A stretch of DNA of 6,857 bases from a bacterium. Its GTDB lineage: Bacteria; Patescibacteriota; Minisyncoccia; Minisyncoccales; GCA-002788555. A program made the position numbers and the translations under genes. A model generated the notes under the pieces. That model was not told the origin of the DNA, ran no database searches, and was given only the letters and a program-made list of their open reading frames with translations. Below are positions 1-6,359 of the stretch, piece after piece. Location of the stretch: assembly GCA_021158595.1 (NCBI GenBank), contig JAGGUF010000041.1, forward strand, positions 1 to 6,857, given 5' to 3'. The number at the start of each line of letters is the position of its first letter. Position 1 is the stretch's first letter.

Positions 1-37
1 ATTTTTTGCCTTGGAACTCATACACTTGTTAGTTTAA

Positions 38-1564
38 TTAACTTACTAACCTAATCGCTTCTTCAATTCTTTTTAGTGTTTTCTCTTTTCCCAAAATTTC
101 TGCTATTTCAAAAGGTGGAGGTGACGCCTTTCTGCCTGTTAAAGCCACCCTAAGGGGCCAAAAGATTTTTCCTCTATCGCTTTCTTTTTCAGCCTCTTTT
201 AGAAGAACCTCCTTGATTTTCTCTCTTTGCCACTCAGTCTCTTTTAGGTTCTTTAGAATTTTATAACATTTTTTGAGATTTTTTTGAATCTCCGAGTAGG
301 AACTATTTTTCCATAATAGCAAATCAGGTTCATACTCTAATTCCTCCTTGAAAAAGAAATCAGATAATTCTCTAATTTCTGAAAGTCTCTTTAGTCTTTC
401 CTGAAAAAGAGAGATAATATTTTTTAAATAATTGAAATCGATAATTTCTCTTGTCTCCTTGATCTTATATTTTTGATCTTTGATTTTTGATATTTGATCT
501 TCAATAAGATATGGTATACATTTTTCTGTTAACTGTTCAGTTGGCATCTTTCTGATATAATACCCATTCATCCAGTCTAATCTCTGCCTGTTAAAAACCG
601 CTCCTGATTTCTGAACCCGCTCTAATGAAAATCTTTTTTCTAGATCCTTCATTGAGAAAATTTCCTCGTTAGTTCCAGGATTCCAACCCAATAATGCCAT
701 AAAGTTTATCAAGGCTTCAGGCAGATATCCTTCTTTTCTATAATCGCCAATACTTACCGCTCCATGACGTTTGGAGAGTTTTGCTCTATCAGGACCTAAA
801 ATTAAGGGGAGATGAGCATATTTTGGGCGAGGAAAGCCTAAGGCTTCTTGTAACAAAATTTGCTTCGGTGTATTTGGCAAGTGGTCCTCTCCTCGAATTA
901 CATAGTTAATTTTCATCTCATAGTCATCAATTACCACTGCCAAATTGTAAAGTGGGGTAGAAAAATCTCGGGCGACTGCAATATCACCAAAAAGAGAGGT
1001 GTCAAATTCCAATTTTCCTCGAATTATGTCCTGAATCCTGATTATTTTCGAAGGAACCTTAAACCGCAGAATTCCCTTTCTTCCTTCTTTTTTATATCTT
1101 TCTATCTCTTCCTTTGTAAGATTTCGACAGTGTCCGGTATACCGAGGTGGTTCTCCTCGGGAGATTTGCTCCTGCCTCTGAGCCTCAAGTTCTTCCTTGG
1201 TGCAATAGCACCAATATAGAAATCCATTATCAAATAACTTCTTGATATATCTTTTATAAATTTCTTTCCTTTCTGATTGTCGATAGGGTCCATAAGGCCC
1301 AATATAATCCTTATTTAAGGCAGGTCCCTCATCCCATAAAATTCCCAACCACTTAAGATTTTCAATAATGTCTCTTTCCCATTTTGGAGAGGATCTTTCA
1401 GGGTCAGTATCTTCAATTCTCAAGACAAAGGTTCCTTGGTGTTGACGAGCAAAAAGATAATTGAAAAGAGCCACCCTGGCAGTCCCAATATGGAGCGGAC
1501 CGGTGGGCGAGGGAGCAATTCTTACCCTTACTGAGTCCTTTTGGTGTAAAGGAAGATGATCCAT
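38..1564 (-). CDS. gltX: Glutamyl-tRNA synthetase (GluRS), 508 aa
   Basis: Class I aminoacyl-tRNA synthetase that attaches glutamate to tRNA-Glu in the cytoplasm. Seen: the HIGH-type signature PSPTGPLHIG (residues 18-27), the KMSKS-type KLSKR (262-266) followed by HGAVSIGDY, and the metal-site-like CYC (119-121) with a third Cys in GHC (146), then an alpha-helical anticodon-binding C-terminus. The length suits bacterial GluRS. I chose ATG 1564 (MDHLPLH...). A longer frame exists from a TTG at 1630, but its extra 22 residues translate the TTCGAA repeat, so I reject it; GTG at 1585 is a weaker alternative. No Shine-Dalgarno is evident. Residues 356-369 (DQISKIKDQKYKIK) are a low-complexity stretch coded by GATCTT/TTTGAT repeats and look like an insertion. 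It lies downstream of murG, separated by a hairpin repeat, and may be read through from ftsW-murG. Whether it also charges tRNA-Gln (non-discriminating, with GatCAB) cannot be told here. Confidence 0.97.
   Translation of the reverse strand: MDHLPLHQKDSVRVRIAPSPTGPLHIGTARVALFNYLFARQHQGTFVLRIEDTDPERSSPKWERDIIENLKWLGILWDEGPALNKDYIGPYGPYRQSERKEIYKRYIKKLFDNGFLYWCYCTKEELEAQRQEQISRGEPPRYTGHCRNLTKEEIERYKKEGRKGILRFKVPSKIIRIQDIIRGKLEFDTSLFGDIAVARDFSTPLYNLAVVIDDYEMKINYVIRGEDHLPNTPKQILLQEALGFPRPKYAHLPLILGPDRAKLSKRHGAVSIGDYRKEGYLPEALINFMALLGWNPGTNEEIFSMKDLEKRFSLERVQKSGAVFNRQRLDWMNGYYIRKMPTEQLTEKCIPYLIEDQISKIKDQKYKIKETREIIDFNYLKNIISLFQERLKRLSEIRELSDFFFKEELEYEPDLLLWKNSSYSEIQKNLKKCYKILKNLKETEWQREKIKEVLLKEAEKESDRGKIFWPLRVALTGRKASPPPFEIAEILGKEKTLKRIEEAIRLVS
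458..501. repeat. Low-complexity GATCTT/TTTGAT repeat inside gltX
   Basis: On the plus strand GATCTT occurs at 461-466, 475-480 and 496-501, with TTTGAT and TTTTTGAT units between them. It translates in frame on the minus strand as residues 356-369 of GluRS, DQISKIKDQKYKIK, a lysine/isoleucine/glutamine-rich run. It falls in the region between the catalytic core and the C-terminal anticodon-binding part. The base pattern resembles AT-rich intergenic repeats rather than a conserved GluRS segment; that it is an inserted repeat is inference. Confidence 0.5.
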
Positions 1565-1594
1565 AAAAGTCGTGCCTTTGGACACTCCAAAATT

Positions 1595-1714
1595 CGAAAT
1601 TCGAAATTCGAAACAAACTCGAATGTTCAAATTTTCAAGTGTTCAAAATAATGATATTCCTTTTGAACATTTAGTCATTCGAATTTTGAAAATTGTTTCG
1701 TGCTTCGGATTTTC
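1595..1714. repeat. TTCGAA-rich imperfect inverted repeat between murG and gltX
   Basis: The element fills the space between the murG stop and the gltX start. It folds as a long imperfect hairpin with three nested perfect stems: 9 bp (1640-1648 with 1661-1669, 12-nt loop), 7 bp (1619-1625 with 1676-1682) and 8 bp (1609-1616 with 1693-1700). The outer arms (1595-1616 and 1693-1714) match at 16 of 22 positions. ATTCGAA units repeat in tandem at its left end (1592-1611). No U-tract follows the structure on the minus strand, so it is not a standard intrinsic terminator; it could still act as an mRNA hairpin between murG and gltX. From memory, TTCGAA-type intergenic repeats of this style recur in genomes of uncultured bacteria; copy number here is unknown. 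Confidence 0.7.
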
Positions 1715-1719
1715 ATTAT

Positions 1720-2835
1720 TTAGGCGGCTTCCAATATAATTTCAGCCACTTTTCTTGCGGCATCAGGTTTGGCAAGTTTTTTACAATTCTTTCTCATCTG
1801 GCGATAGAGTTTTTTGTTTTCTATAAGTTGGGTTACTCTTCCAAAAATAAAGTTTGGAGTTATATTTATTTCCTCAATTACTATACCTCCTCCAGACTTT
1901 GCAAAATAATAAGCATTTTTTACTTGATGATTCTGGGCTCCTCCTTTTAGGGGCAAAAGTATAACTGGTTTTTCAAGGGCGGCTGTTTCAAAAATCACTC
2001 CTGCTCCTGCTCTCGATACTACTATATCAGCAGCCTTGTAAGCCAGAGCCATTTCTTTCTCATTAAGATATGGATAAAGATGATAATATTTTCTCTGCTC
2101 TTCTCTTAAAATTCCTTTTGTTAATAGTTCAACATTCTTGATATTTTTTGGCCCGCAAATATGAATTATCTCATATTTTTCCACATATTTATAAATTGCA
2201 TCAACTAAGACACTATTAATCTTTTTTGCCCCCTGACTTCCACCCAGAAAAAGAATCACCTTTCTCTCTCCGGTTAGGTTGAAAAACCTTTTGGCCTCTT
2301 CTATTGATCCTTCAAATAAGCCCTGTCTTATAGGATGACCTGTAAGAATGGTCTTCTTTTTTGGAAAAAATTTTTCCGATTCCTTAAAGGAGATAGCGAT
2401 TTTTTTAGAGAATAAAGAGGAAATTTTATTACTAATTCCAGGAACACTGTCTGATTCATGAACAATAATAGGAATTTGATAAAGCCACCCCACCATTACT
2501 ACAGGAAGAGAACCAGGACCTCCCTTTGAAAAAATAACATCCGGCATAAACAGCCATACCTCTATTAATGCTTGAATAAGGGAAAAGGGGAATTTTAAAA
2601 TATCGATAAGGTTTTTTAAGGAAAAATATCTTCTCCATTTTACTGAGATTATTTTCTTTACCTGTATTTTTTCTCTCTTTACCTCTTCTAATATTCTTTT
2701 CTCTATTGTTCCTCCTATAAATTTAAAAAGAGGAGAAATGGAAACTTCTTTTCCAAGATTTTCAATCTCTCTTTTAACAGCAACAATAGGAAATATATGT
2801 CCCCCACTTCCTCCTCCGGTAAATAAAATTCTCAT
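1720..2835 (-). CDS. murG: MurG, UDP-GlcNAc:lipid I N-acetylglucosaminyltransferase, 371 aa
   Basis: GT28-family GT-B transferase that adds GlcNAc to lipid I on the inner face of the membrane, giving lipid II. Seen: N-terminal glycine loop TGGGSGGHIFP (residues 6-16), a second loop KGGPGSLPVV (104-113), HESDSVPG (126-133, where E. coli has HEQN), TGHPIR (165-170), the third loop LGGSQGAKKIN (197-207), and the donor-binding SRAGAGVIFETAAL (274-287, with Glu283) followed by PLKGGAQNHQVKNA. The length is normal for the family. The second loop differs from the E. coli GGYVSGP form, so assignment rests on the whole motif set, which is strong. ATG 2835 overlaps the ftsW stop (ATGA, 2835-2832), implying translational coupling. 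No Shine-Dalgarno is visible, consistent with re-initiation from ftsW. Stop TAA at 1722-1720. Confidence 0.97.
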   Translation of the reverse strand: MRILFTGGGSGGHIFPIVAVKREIENLGKEVSISPLFKFIGGTIEKRILEEVKREKIQVKKIISVKWRRYFSLKNLIDILKFPFSLIQALIEVWLFMPDVIFSKGGPGSLPVVMVGWLYQIPIIVHESDSVPGISNKISSLFSKKIAISFKESEKFFPKKKTILTGHPIRQGLFEGSIEEAKRFFNLTGERKVILFLGGSQGAKKINSVLVDAIYKYVEKYEIIHICGPKNIKNVELLTKGILREEQRKYYHLYPYLNEKEMALAYKAADIVVSRAGAGVIFETAALEKPVILLPLKGGAQNHQVKNAYYFAKSGGGIVIEEINITPNFIFGRVTQLIENKKLYRQMRKNCKKLAKPDAARKVAEIILEAA

Positions 2836-3965
2836 ACTGTTTTTCTGGAGATATTAATAAGAACCCCAGCCCCAATAAGACTACAAATAAGAGCAGAACT
2901 ACCATAACTTATAAACGGCAATGGCATCCCACTGAAAGGAATTAATCCAGAAACGGCCATAATATTCAAAAATGCCTGCATTCCTATCCAGGATGTAATT
3001 CCAATTCCTAAAAGTTGGGAAAAAACATCTGGGGCTCTCTTTGCTATTATAAGACCTCTCCAGGATATCATCAAGAACAAAATAATAACTATAACTGAAC
3101 CAATAAATCCAGTCTCCTCGCCCCATACAGCAAAGATGGTATCATTCATTGGTTGTGGAAGATAATTATATTTTTGGATTCCATTTCCAAGTCCCCTTCC
3201 CAAAATACCTCCGGAGCCAAGAGCAATAAGGGACTGGTTAATCTGATAACCCCTCTCTAAAACATCCTCTTGTGGGTTTAAAAAGGTTAAGATTCTTTCT
3301 GCTTGATAAGGAAAAAAATAAAATGCACTGAGAAAGAGAATAACTATACCCAAAGAGATTAAAAACAATATATGAGTAATTGAACCCCTTGCTCCAAATA
3401 ACATTAAAAGGCTGATAATAGAGAGTATTCCAAGGGTTCCCATATCAGGTTGAGATAAAAGCAAAATTATAAAAGGAGATAGAATAACAATAAACGGAAG
3501 GATAGTTTCTTTAACACTTCCAATTTTTTTCTCTTTTACTTTCTTGGCTAAGAATGCAGCCAGATAAAAGGAAAGGGCCAATTTTGCAAATTCTGACGGT
3601 TGAAAGGTAATAAAGCCTATCTTAATCCATCTTGTCGCCCCTCCAGAACCAAAACTAAATTTAGGAACAAGAACAAGAATCAAAAGAAGAATAGAGGATA
3701 TCAAAAGCAAGGGTGACATCACTTTAAAAAAGTTCAATGAAATTTTTGAACAAATATAAGCCAAAATAATACCTGGGATAAGGCCATATAGAATTTGATG
3801 AAAAAAATAATAAGTGGCTGTCCCCGTAGGATTTGTTTCACTTCTGGTTTTTTCCTTGGAAAGCACTATTGAAGAAGTAAAAAGCATCAACAAGCCAAAG
3901 AGAAGCAAGATCAATAAAGAGTAAATGAGTATTGAGTCGGGCTGATGAGAGAGGGTTTTGATCAT
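2832..3965 (-). CDS. ftsW: FtsW, septal peptidoglycan glycosyltransferase (SEDS family), 377 aa
   Basis: Integral membrane SEDS glycosyltransferase that polymerises lipid II at the division septum, normally with a class B PBP. Seen: about ten hydrophobic segments (roughly 12-32, 53-72, 82-103, 125-140, 153-173, 175-192, 197-217, 285-302, 318-340 and 350-372); GGATRWIKIGFITFQPSEFAKL (starting at 108), SQPDMGT (171-177), GSGGILGRGLGNGIQKY (250-266), NDTIFAVWGEETG (274-286) and GMPLPFISYGSSALI (346-360). Asp275 matches the SEDS catalytic Asp position. FtsW rather than RodA is favoured by the adjacent, overlapping murG, though the two paralogues are hard to split by eye. ATG 3965 lies 11 bp after the stop of a small membrane ORF; a GGAG at 3982-3985 is about 16 nt upstream, too far for a normal ribosome binding site. 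Stop is TGA, the only TGA stop in the window. Confidence 0.95.
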   Translation of the reverse strand: MIKTLSHQPDSILIYSLLILLLFGLLMLFTSSIVLSKEKTRSETNPTGTATYYFFHQILYGLIPGIILAYICSKISLNFFKVMSPLLLISSILLLILVLVPKFSFGSGGATRWIKIGFITFQPSEFAKLALSFYLAAFLAKKVKEKKIGSVKETILPFIVILSPFIILLLSQPDMGTLGILSIISLLMLFGARGSITHILFLISLGIVILFLSAFYFFPYQAERILTFLNPQEDVLERGYQINQSLIALGSGGILGRGLGNGIQKYNYLPQPMNDTIFAVWGEETGFIGSVIVIILFLMISWRGLIIAKRAPDVFSQLLGIGITSWIGMQAFLNIMAVSGLIPFSGMPLPFISYGSSALICSLIGAGVLINISRKTV

Positions 3966-3976
3966 AATAAGTTATG

Positions 3977-4153
3977 TTATGCTCCTACAAGAATAATGCC
4001 AATCTCTTTTAAAAGCCAAACCGTAAACCAAACAAAGCCAACAATCTTTAAAGGAATAGGAAGAAAGGATAGATGAGAAAGTAAAAATAAAAAACCAGCA
4101 AATATTAGCAGAATAGCAATTATTCCGAGTGTATCTCCCTGAAGGAGTCTCAT
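3977..4153 (-). CDS. Small hypothetical membrane protein, 58 aa
   Basis: I do not recognise a family. The frame starts MRLLQGDTLG and carries two hydrophobic stretches, about residues 8-28 and 33-57, the second broken by a Lys-Glu pair, so one or two membrane spans are likely. It ends with TAA 11 bp before ftsW, in the same direction, suggesting cotranscription. The overlapping +1 frame (to 4175) is rich in Trp, Tyr, Ser and Cys, exactly like the +1 shadows of murG and ftsW, which supports this frame as the coding one. The frame stays open upstream for another 16 codons to the edge of the 177-bp repeat and on into it, but has no ATG, GTG or TTG there, so the original 5' end may have been lost to repeat insertion. 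No ribosome binding site is visible. It could be a gene remnant. Confidence 0.45.
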   Translation of the reverse strand: MRLLQGDTLGIIAILLIFAGFLFLLSHLSFLPIPLKIVGFVWFTVWLLKEIGIILVGA

Positions 4154-4216
4154 ATAAACTGTAATTGCTAACCAATTTGTAACGGTTTGATTGTTATTAT
4201 CTCCCTCCCCACCTAT

Positions 4217-4247
4217 ATCCTCCCCCTCCCAGAGGGAGGGGGAGGAT
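4217..4247. repeat. Perfect 14-bp palindrome with 3-nt loop
   Basis: Positions 4217-4230 pair perfectly with 4234-4247 around the loop AGA. The left arm is the inner half of the left terminal inverted repeat of the 177-bp element, so it can pair either locally or with the right end. No T-run follows on either strand, so I do not call it an intrinsic terminator, although so stable a stem in a hisS read-through transcript would probably impede 3' exonucleases or polymerase. Confidence 0.8.
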
Positions 4248-4331
4248 TTAGAGAGGAGTCCCTCATTTACTAATGCTTCTTCTTATGGAGATTTTTCTGC
4301 AAGAGGGGGAGGATTTGGAGAGGAGTCCCTC
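4238..4331. repeat. Pair of 27-nt direct repeats
   Basis: Positions 4238-4264 and 4305-4331 are identical at 26 of 27 positions (GGGGGAGGATTT, then A or G, then GAGAGGAGTCCCTC). Each copy contains the small palindrome GAGG-AGTC-CCTC. The core GGGGGAGGA recurs a third time at 4356-4364 and inverted at 4218-4226. The 40 bp between the copies is AT-rich and unrelated. The layout suggests a compound element built by duplicating a smaller hairpin unit. Confidence 0.8.
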
Positions 4332-4435
4332 CCTATCCTTCCCATCCCTTTGGGAGGGGGAGGAAAAAGGTGAGGAGGGTCTATTTTTTATTTCGTTAGC
4401 GAATTGATTGGATAGTGTATATAAAGTAAAAGTAC

Positions 4436-5734
4436 TTATACCTTCAACAATTTCTTCATTTTTTTTACTATCTCTTTAAGAGGGGCTATCTCTTGAATTC
4501 CAGTGTCCATATTACGAACAATTATTGTGTTATCAATTGCCTCTTTCTGACCCAAAATTAGAGAATATTTAACATTTTTCTTCTTTGCCAATCGAAGTTG
4601 GGTTTTGAGTTTATCCTTCTCTATAGAAAGAGATACCCTTATTCCTGCCTTTTTGAATTCCTCCACTAAAGGTAACAATTTTTTCTTTGCTAAGATTCCT
4701 AATTGAATTAAGAATATTTTTGGTTTCTCCTCAAAATTTTCAGATTTAATCTTTATATTAATCTTCTTTTTTCTTATTTCTTCAATTATTGCCTCTACCA
4801 TTCCTGCTCCCCCAACAGCCGATGTAGGTTTTCCTCCAAGTTCCTTCACTAAGGTGTCATATCTTCCTCCTCCAATAAGAACTACTCTTTCTCCTTTTCC
4901 TGTCTTGGATACAAATTCAAACACTGTTCTTGAATAATAATCAAGGTCTCGAATAAGATATGGATTTAAGGTATAAGCAATATTCATCGCCTCTAAAAAT
5001 TCAACTAACTGATTGAAATGCTTCTTGCAATTTTCACAAAGCGAGTTTATTATCTGAGGAGTATTTTTTCGGAGACGCTTACATTTTTCCTTTTTGCATC
5101 TTAAAAGCCATAGAGGATTTTTTTCCAAGTTCTTTCTACAATCAGGACATAACTCCTTTATTCTTTTTTTATAAAATCTTTTTAACTGGCGTTTATAATT
5201 TGACTGACATTCTTCGCAACCAAGAGAATTTACTTGCAGTTGGTAATTGGAGAGAGAAAGTTGGCGAAGGATATTTGAAAAAAGTTGAATTAAAAGGGCA
5301 TCCAATGCCGGAGACTCATTTCCAATAATTTCAAAATCAAAGTGGTGAAATTGACGATAAGAGTTTGCTTGGGGTTTTCTGTATCGGAATAATGGCCCAA
5401 GGGTCCAAAGTTTTACAGGTTTTGGCATAGTTTCCATTCTCTTCTCGATATATACTCGGATAAGACTAGGAGTGAAGTCTGGTCTTAGAACTACTCTCTC
5501 TCCATCTTTTGTTCTAAATCTATACATTTCTTTTTCTACTATCTCACTCTCTTTACCCATTCCCTTAATAAAGAGTTCCTCGCTTTCTAAAATAGGAGTA
5601 GAGATTTTATCGAATTCGTAAAAATTGGCTATGCTTGTTACTACCTTCTCAATTTTTTGCCAAATTACCTGATCTTTCGGTAAGATATCAATCATTCCGG
5701 GTAGAATTTTGAATTGTTTTTTTCCTCTTGGCAT
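4436..5734 (-). CDS. hisS: Histidyl-tRNA synthetase (HisRS), 432 aa
   Basis: Class II synthetase that charges tRNA-His, cytoplasmic dimer. Seen: motif 1 region (about 46-60), LRPDFTPSLIR (83-93), motif 2 FRYRKPQANSYRQFHHFDFE (116-135), the histidine-specific IRDLDYYSRTVFEF (261-274, with Arg262 at the E. coli Arg259 position), motif 3 region GGGRYD (288-293), and a C-terminal anticodon-binding domain (about 338-432). The complete anticodon domain and RDLDYY argue against the paralogue HisZ. The insertion domain (about 168-250) carries four Cys pairs (173/176, 196/199, 213/218, 233/236), suggesting zinc binding as in the Cys-rich bacterial subtype. Odd: compared with E. coli, Glu83 is Asp, Arg121 is Ser and Gln127 is His. 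It starts 20 bp after the S1 gene, same strand, without a Shine-Dalgarno; likely one operon. Confidence 0.96.
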   Translation of the reverse strand: MPRGKKQFKILPGMIDILPKDQVIWQKIEKVVTSIANFYEFDKISTPILESEELFIKGMGKESEIVEKEMYRFRTKDGERVVLRPDFTPSLIRVYIEKRMETMPKPVKLWTLGPLFRYRKPQANSYRQFHHFDFEIIGNESPALDALLIQLFSNILRQLSLSNYQLQVNSLGCEECQSNYKRQLKRFYKKRIKELCPDCRKNLEKNPLWLLRCKKEKCKRLRKNTPQIINSLCENCKKHFNQLVEFLEAMNIAYTLNPYLIRDLDYYSRTVFEFVSKTGKGERVVLIGGGRYDTLVKELGGKPTSAVGGAGMVEAIIEEIRKKKINIKIKSENFEEKPKIFLIQLGILAKKKLLPLVEEFKKAGIRVSLSIEKDKLKTQLRLAKKKNVKYSLILGQKEAIDNTIIVRNMDTGIQEIAPLKEIVKKMKKLLKV

Positions 5735-5754
5735 ATTTATGCTGTTAAAGATAA

Positions 5755-6309
5755 TTATTTTTCCGATAAAACCAATCTCTGTGTTACAGGATCAAGATTA
5801 ATAATTTTGACCTTCATTTCCTTTCCTACAAATTTTTTTAACTCTTCCAAAACCTTCTCGGGTGTAGGTTCTTCAATTTTTGGGTAGTGTTCCTTTGAAA
5901 GTTGGGAAGCGGGTAAAAATCCCTGTATGCCATGAACATTAAAGAGAAGTCCCCCTGTATTTGCTCCAACTACCTTTAAAGAAATCTTCTCTTGTTTTTT
6001 TCTAAGGTCTTCCAATTTCCTCCAATTTAATTCCCTTTCTGCCTCTCTTAATGAAACCTCTATAATTCCTTCTTCGTCTTCTAAGCCAACAATTTTTACC
6101 ATAACCTCATCTCCGTTTTCTAACTTCATTGGGTCTTTTCCATAGGAAATCAGATCCTCTTTCTTTATCCGTCCCGTTTTAAAGTTCTCTAAATCTAAGA
6201 GGATACCTTTGACTGTCTTCTGAATTACCTTTCCCTTAACAATATCACCTATCTTTGGAGGTTTTAGAAGTTCTTTATATTTTTGAAAATGAGTTTTTGA
6301 TTTATTCAT
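5755..6309 (-). CDS. Two-domain S1-like RNA-binding protein, 184 aa
   Basis: Related to the N-terminal half of ribosomal protein S1. Seen: a short basic lead (1-18), S1 (OB-fold) domain 1 at about 20-88 (GDIVKGKVIQ ... GIIEVSLREAE), a charged linker (90-107), and S1 domain 2 at about 109-184 with the hallmark GIQGFLPASQLS (127-138) and ending LVLSEK. It stops with TAA exactly where further S1 repeats usually begin; known S1 proteins have four to six. In E. coli S1 the first two domains dock on the ribosome through S2 while later ones bind mRNA, so this form would keep the docking half. No S1 repeat is coded in any frame between it and hisS (20 bp). It could be a natural short form, a recent truncation, or an S1-like regulator. 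Start ATG 6309 has a short upstream and no Shine-Dalgarno. First gene of a probable unit with hisS. Confidence 0.85.
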   Translation of the reverse strand: MNKSKTHFQKYKELLKPPKIGDIVKGKVIQKTVKGILLDLENFKTGRIKKEDLISYGKDPMKLENGDEVMVKIVGLEDEEGIIEVSLREAERELNWRKLEDLRKKQEKISLKVVGANTGGLLFNVHGIQGFLPASQLSKEHYPKIEEPTPEKVLEELKKFVGKEMKVKIINLDPVTQRLVLSEK

Positions 6310-6323
6310 ATTCTTTTCAATAA

Positions 6324-6353
6324 ATTATTAGCATATTTTATAAAATTTTGCAA
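6324..6353 (-). promoter_or_regulatory. Possible promoter for the S1-hisS unit
   Basis: Reading the minus strand, TTGCAA (6353-6348) is followed after 17 nt by TAATAAT (6330-6324). The -35 is near consensus and the spacing ideal, while the -10 is only a fair match. Initiation would fall near 6317, leaving a leader of about 8 nt before ATG 6309, too short for a Shine-Dalgarno interaction. In such AT-rich DNA chance matches are frequent. Confidence 0.35.
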
Positions 6354-6359
6354 TTAATG

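Larger units (their letters stand above)
4203..4379. mobile_element. MITE-like 177-bp element with 28-bp terminal inverted repeats
   Basis: The ends are inverted copies: 4203-4230 and the complement of 4352-4379 match at 25 of 28 positions, both of the form CCCTCC-CACC-(AT-rich)-CCTCCCCCTCCC. The flanks carry the same three bases, TCT (4200-4202 and 4380-4382), which could be a short target duplication or chance. The interior holds two copies of a 27-nt direct repeat and a perfect 14-bp hairpin. It encodes no transposase; the open frame on the plus strand (4191-4373) is repetitive and spurious. Its G/C-rich strand asymmetry stands out sharply against the AT-rich surroundings. With the flanks it accounts for most of the gene-free stretch 4154-4435; the remainder (4380-4435) is AT-rich and holds only a weak TTCG/CGAA hairpin at about 4392-4403. 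Confidence 0.65.

Noticed and set aside
1..21. Possible start of another minus-strand gene (ATG at 21, MSSKAKN), 16 bp after the gltX stop
   Set aside because: Only seven codons are visible before the window edge, too little to support a call; the spacing would suit a further operon member.
860..1219. 119-codon plus-strand frame opposite gltX
   Set aside because: Entirely antisense to conserved GluRS sequence, with no recognisable motif and no promoter or start signal.
1565..1630. 22-residue N-terminal extension of gltX from a TTG at 1630
   Set aside because: The extension translates the TTCGAA repeat (FEFRISNF-like) and precedes a good ATG close to the first conserved GluRS motif.
3972..4175. 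67-codon minus-strand frame upstream of ftsW
   Set aside because: Trp/Tyr/Ser/Cys-rich composition matches the +1 shadows of murG and ftsW; the hydrophobic frame 4153-3977 is more plausible.
4217..4247. Intrinsic terminator after hisS
   Set aside because: The stem is strong but has no T-run after it on either strand and lies nearly 200 bp past the hisS stop.
4191..4373. 60-codon plus-strand frame rich in Ser, Pro, Gly and Glu
   Set aside because: It lies almost entirely in the 177-bp inverted-repeat element; its composition comes from the GGGGGAGGA and GAGAGGAGTCCCTC units.
4203..4379. CRISPR array
   Set aside because: Only two direct repeat copies, each part of a larger inverted-repeat design, with no cas genes nearby.
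4436..5734. HisZ (ATP phosphoribosyltransferase regulatory subunit) instead of HisRS, because of LRPDFTP
   Set aside because: The RDLDYYSRTVFE signature and a full anticodon-binding domain are present, and no his biosynthesis genes are adjacent.
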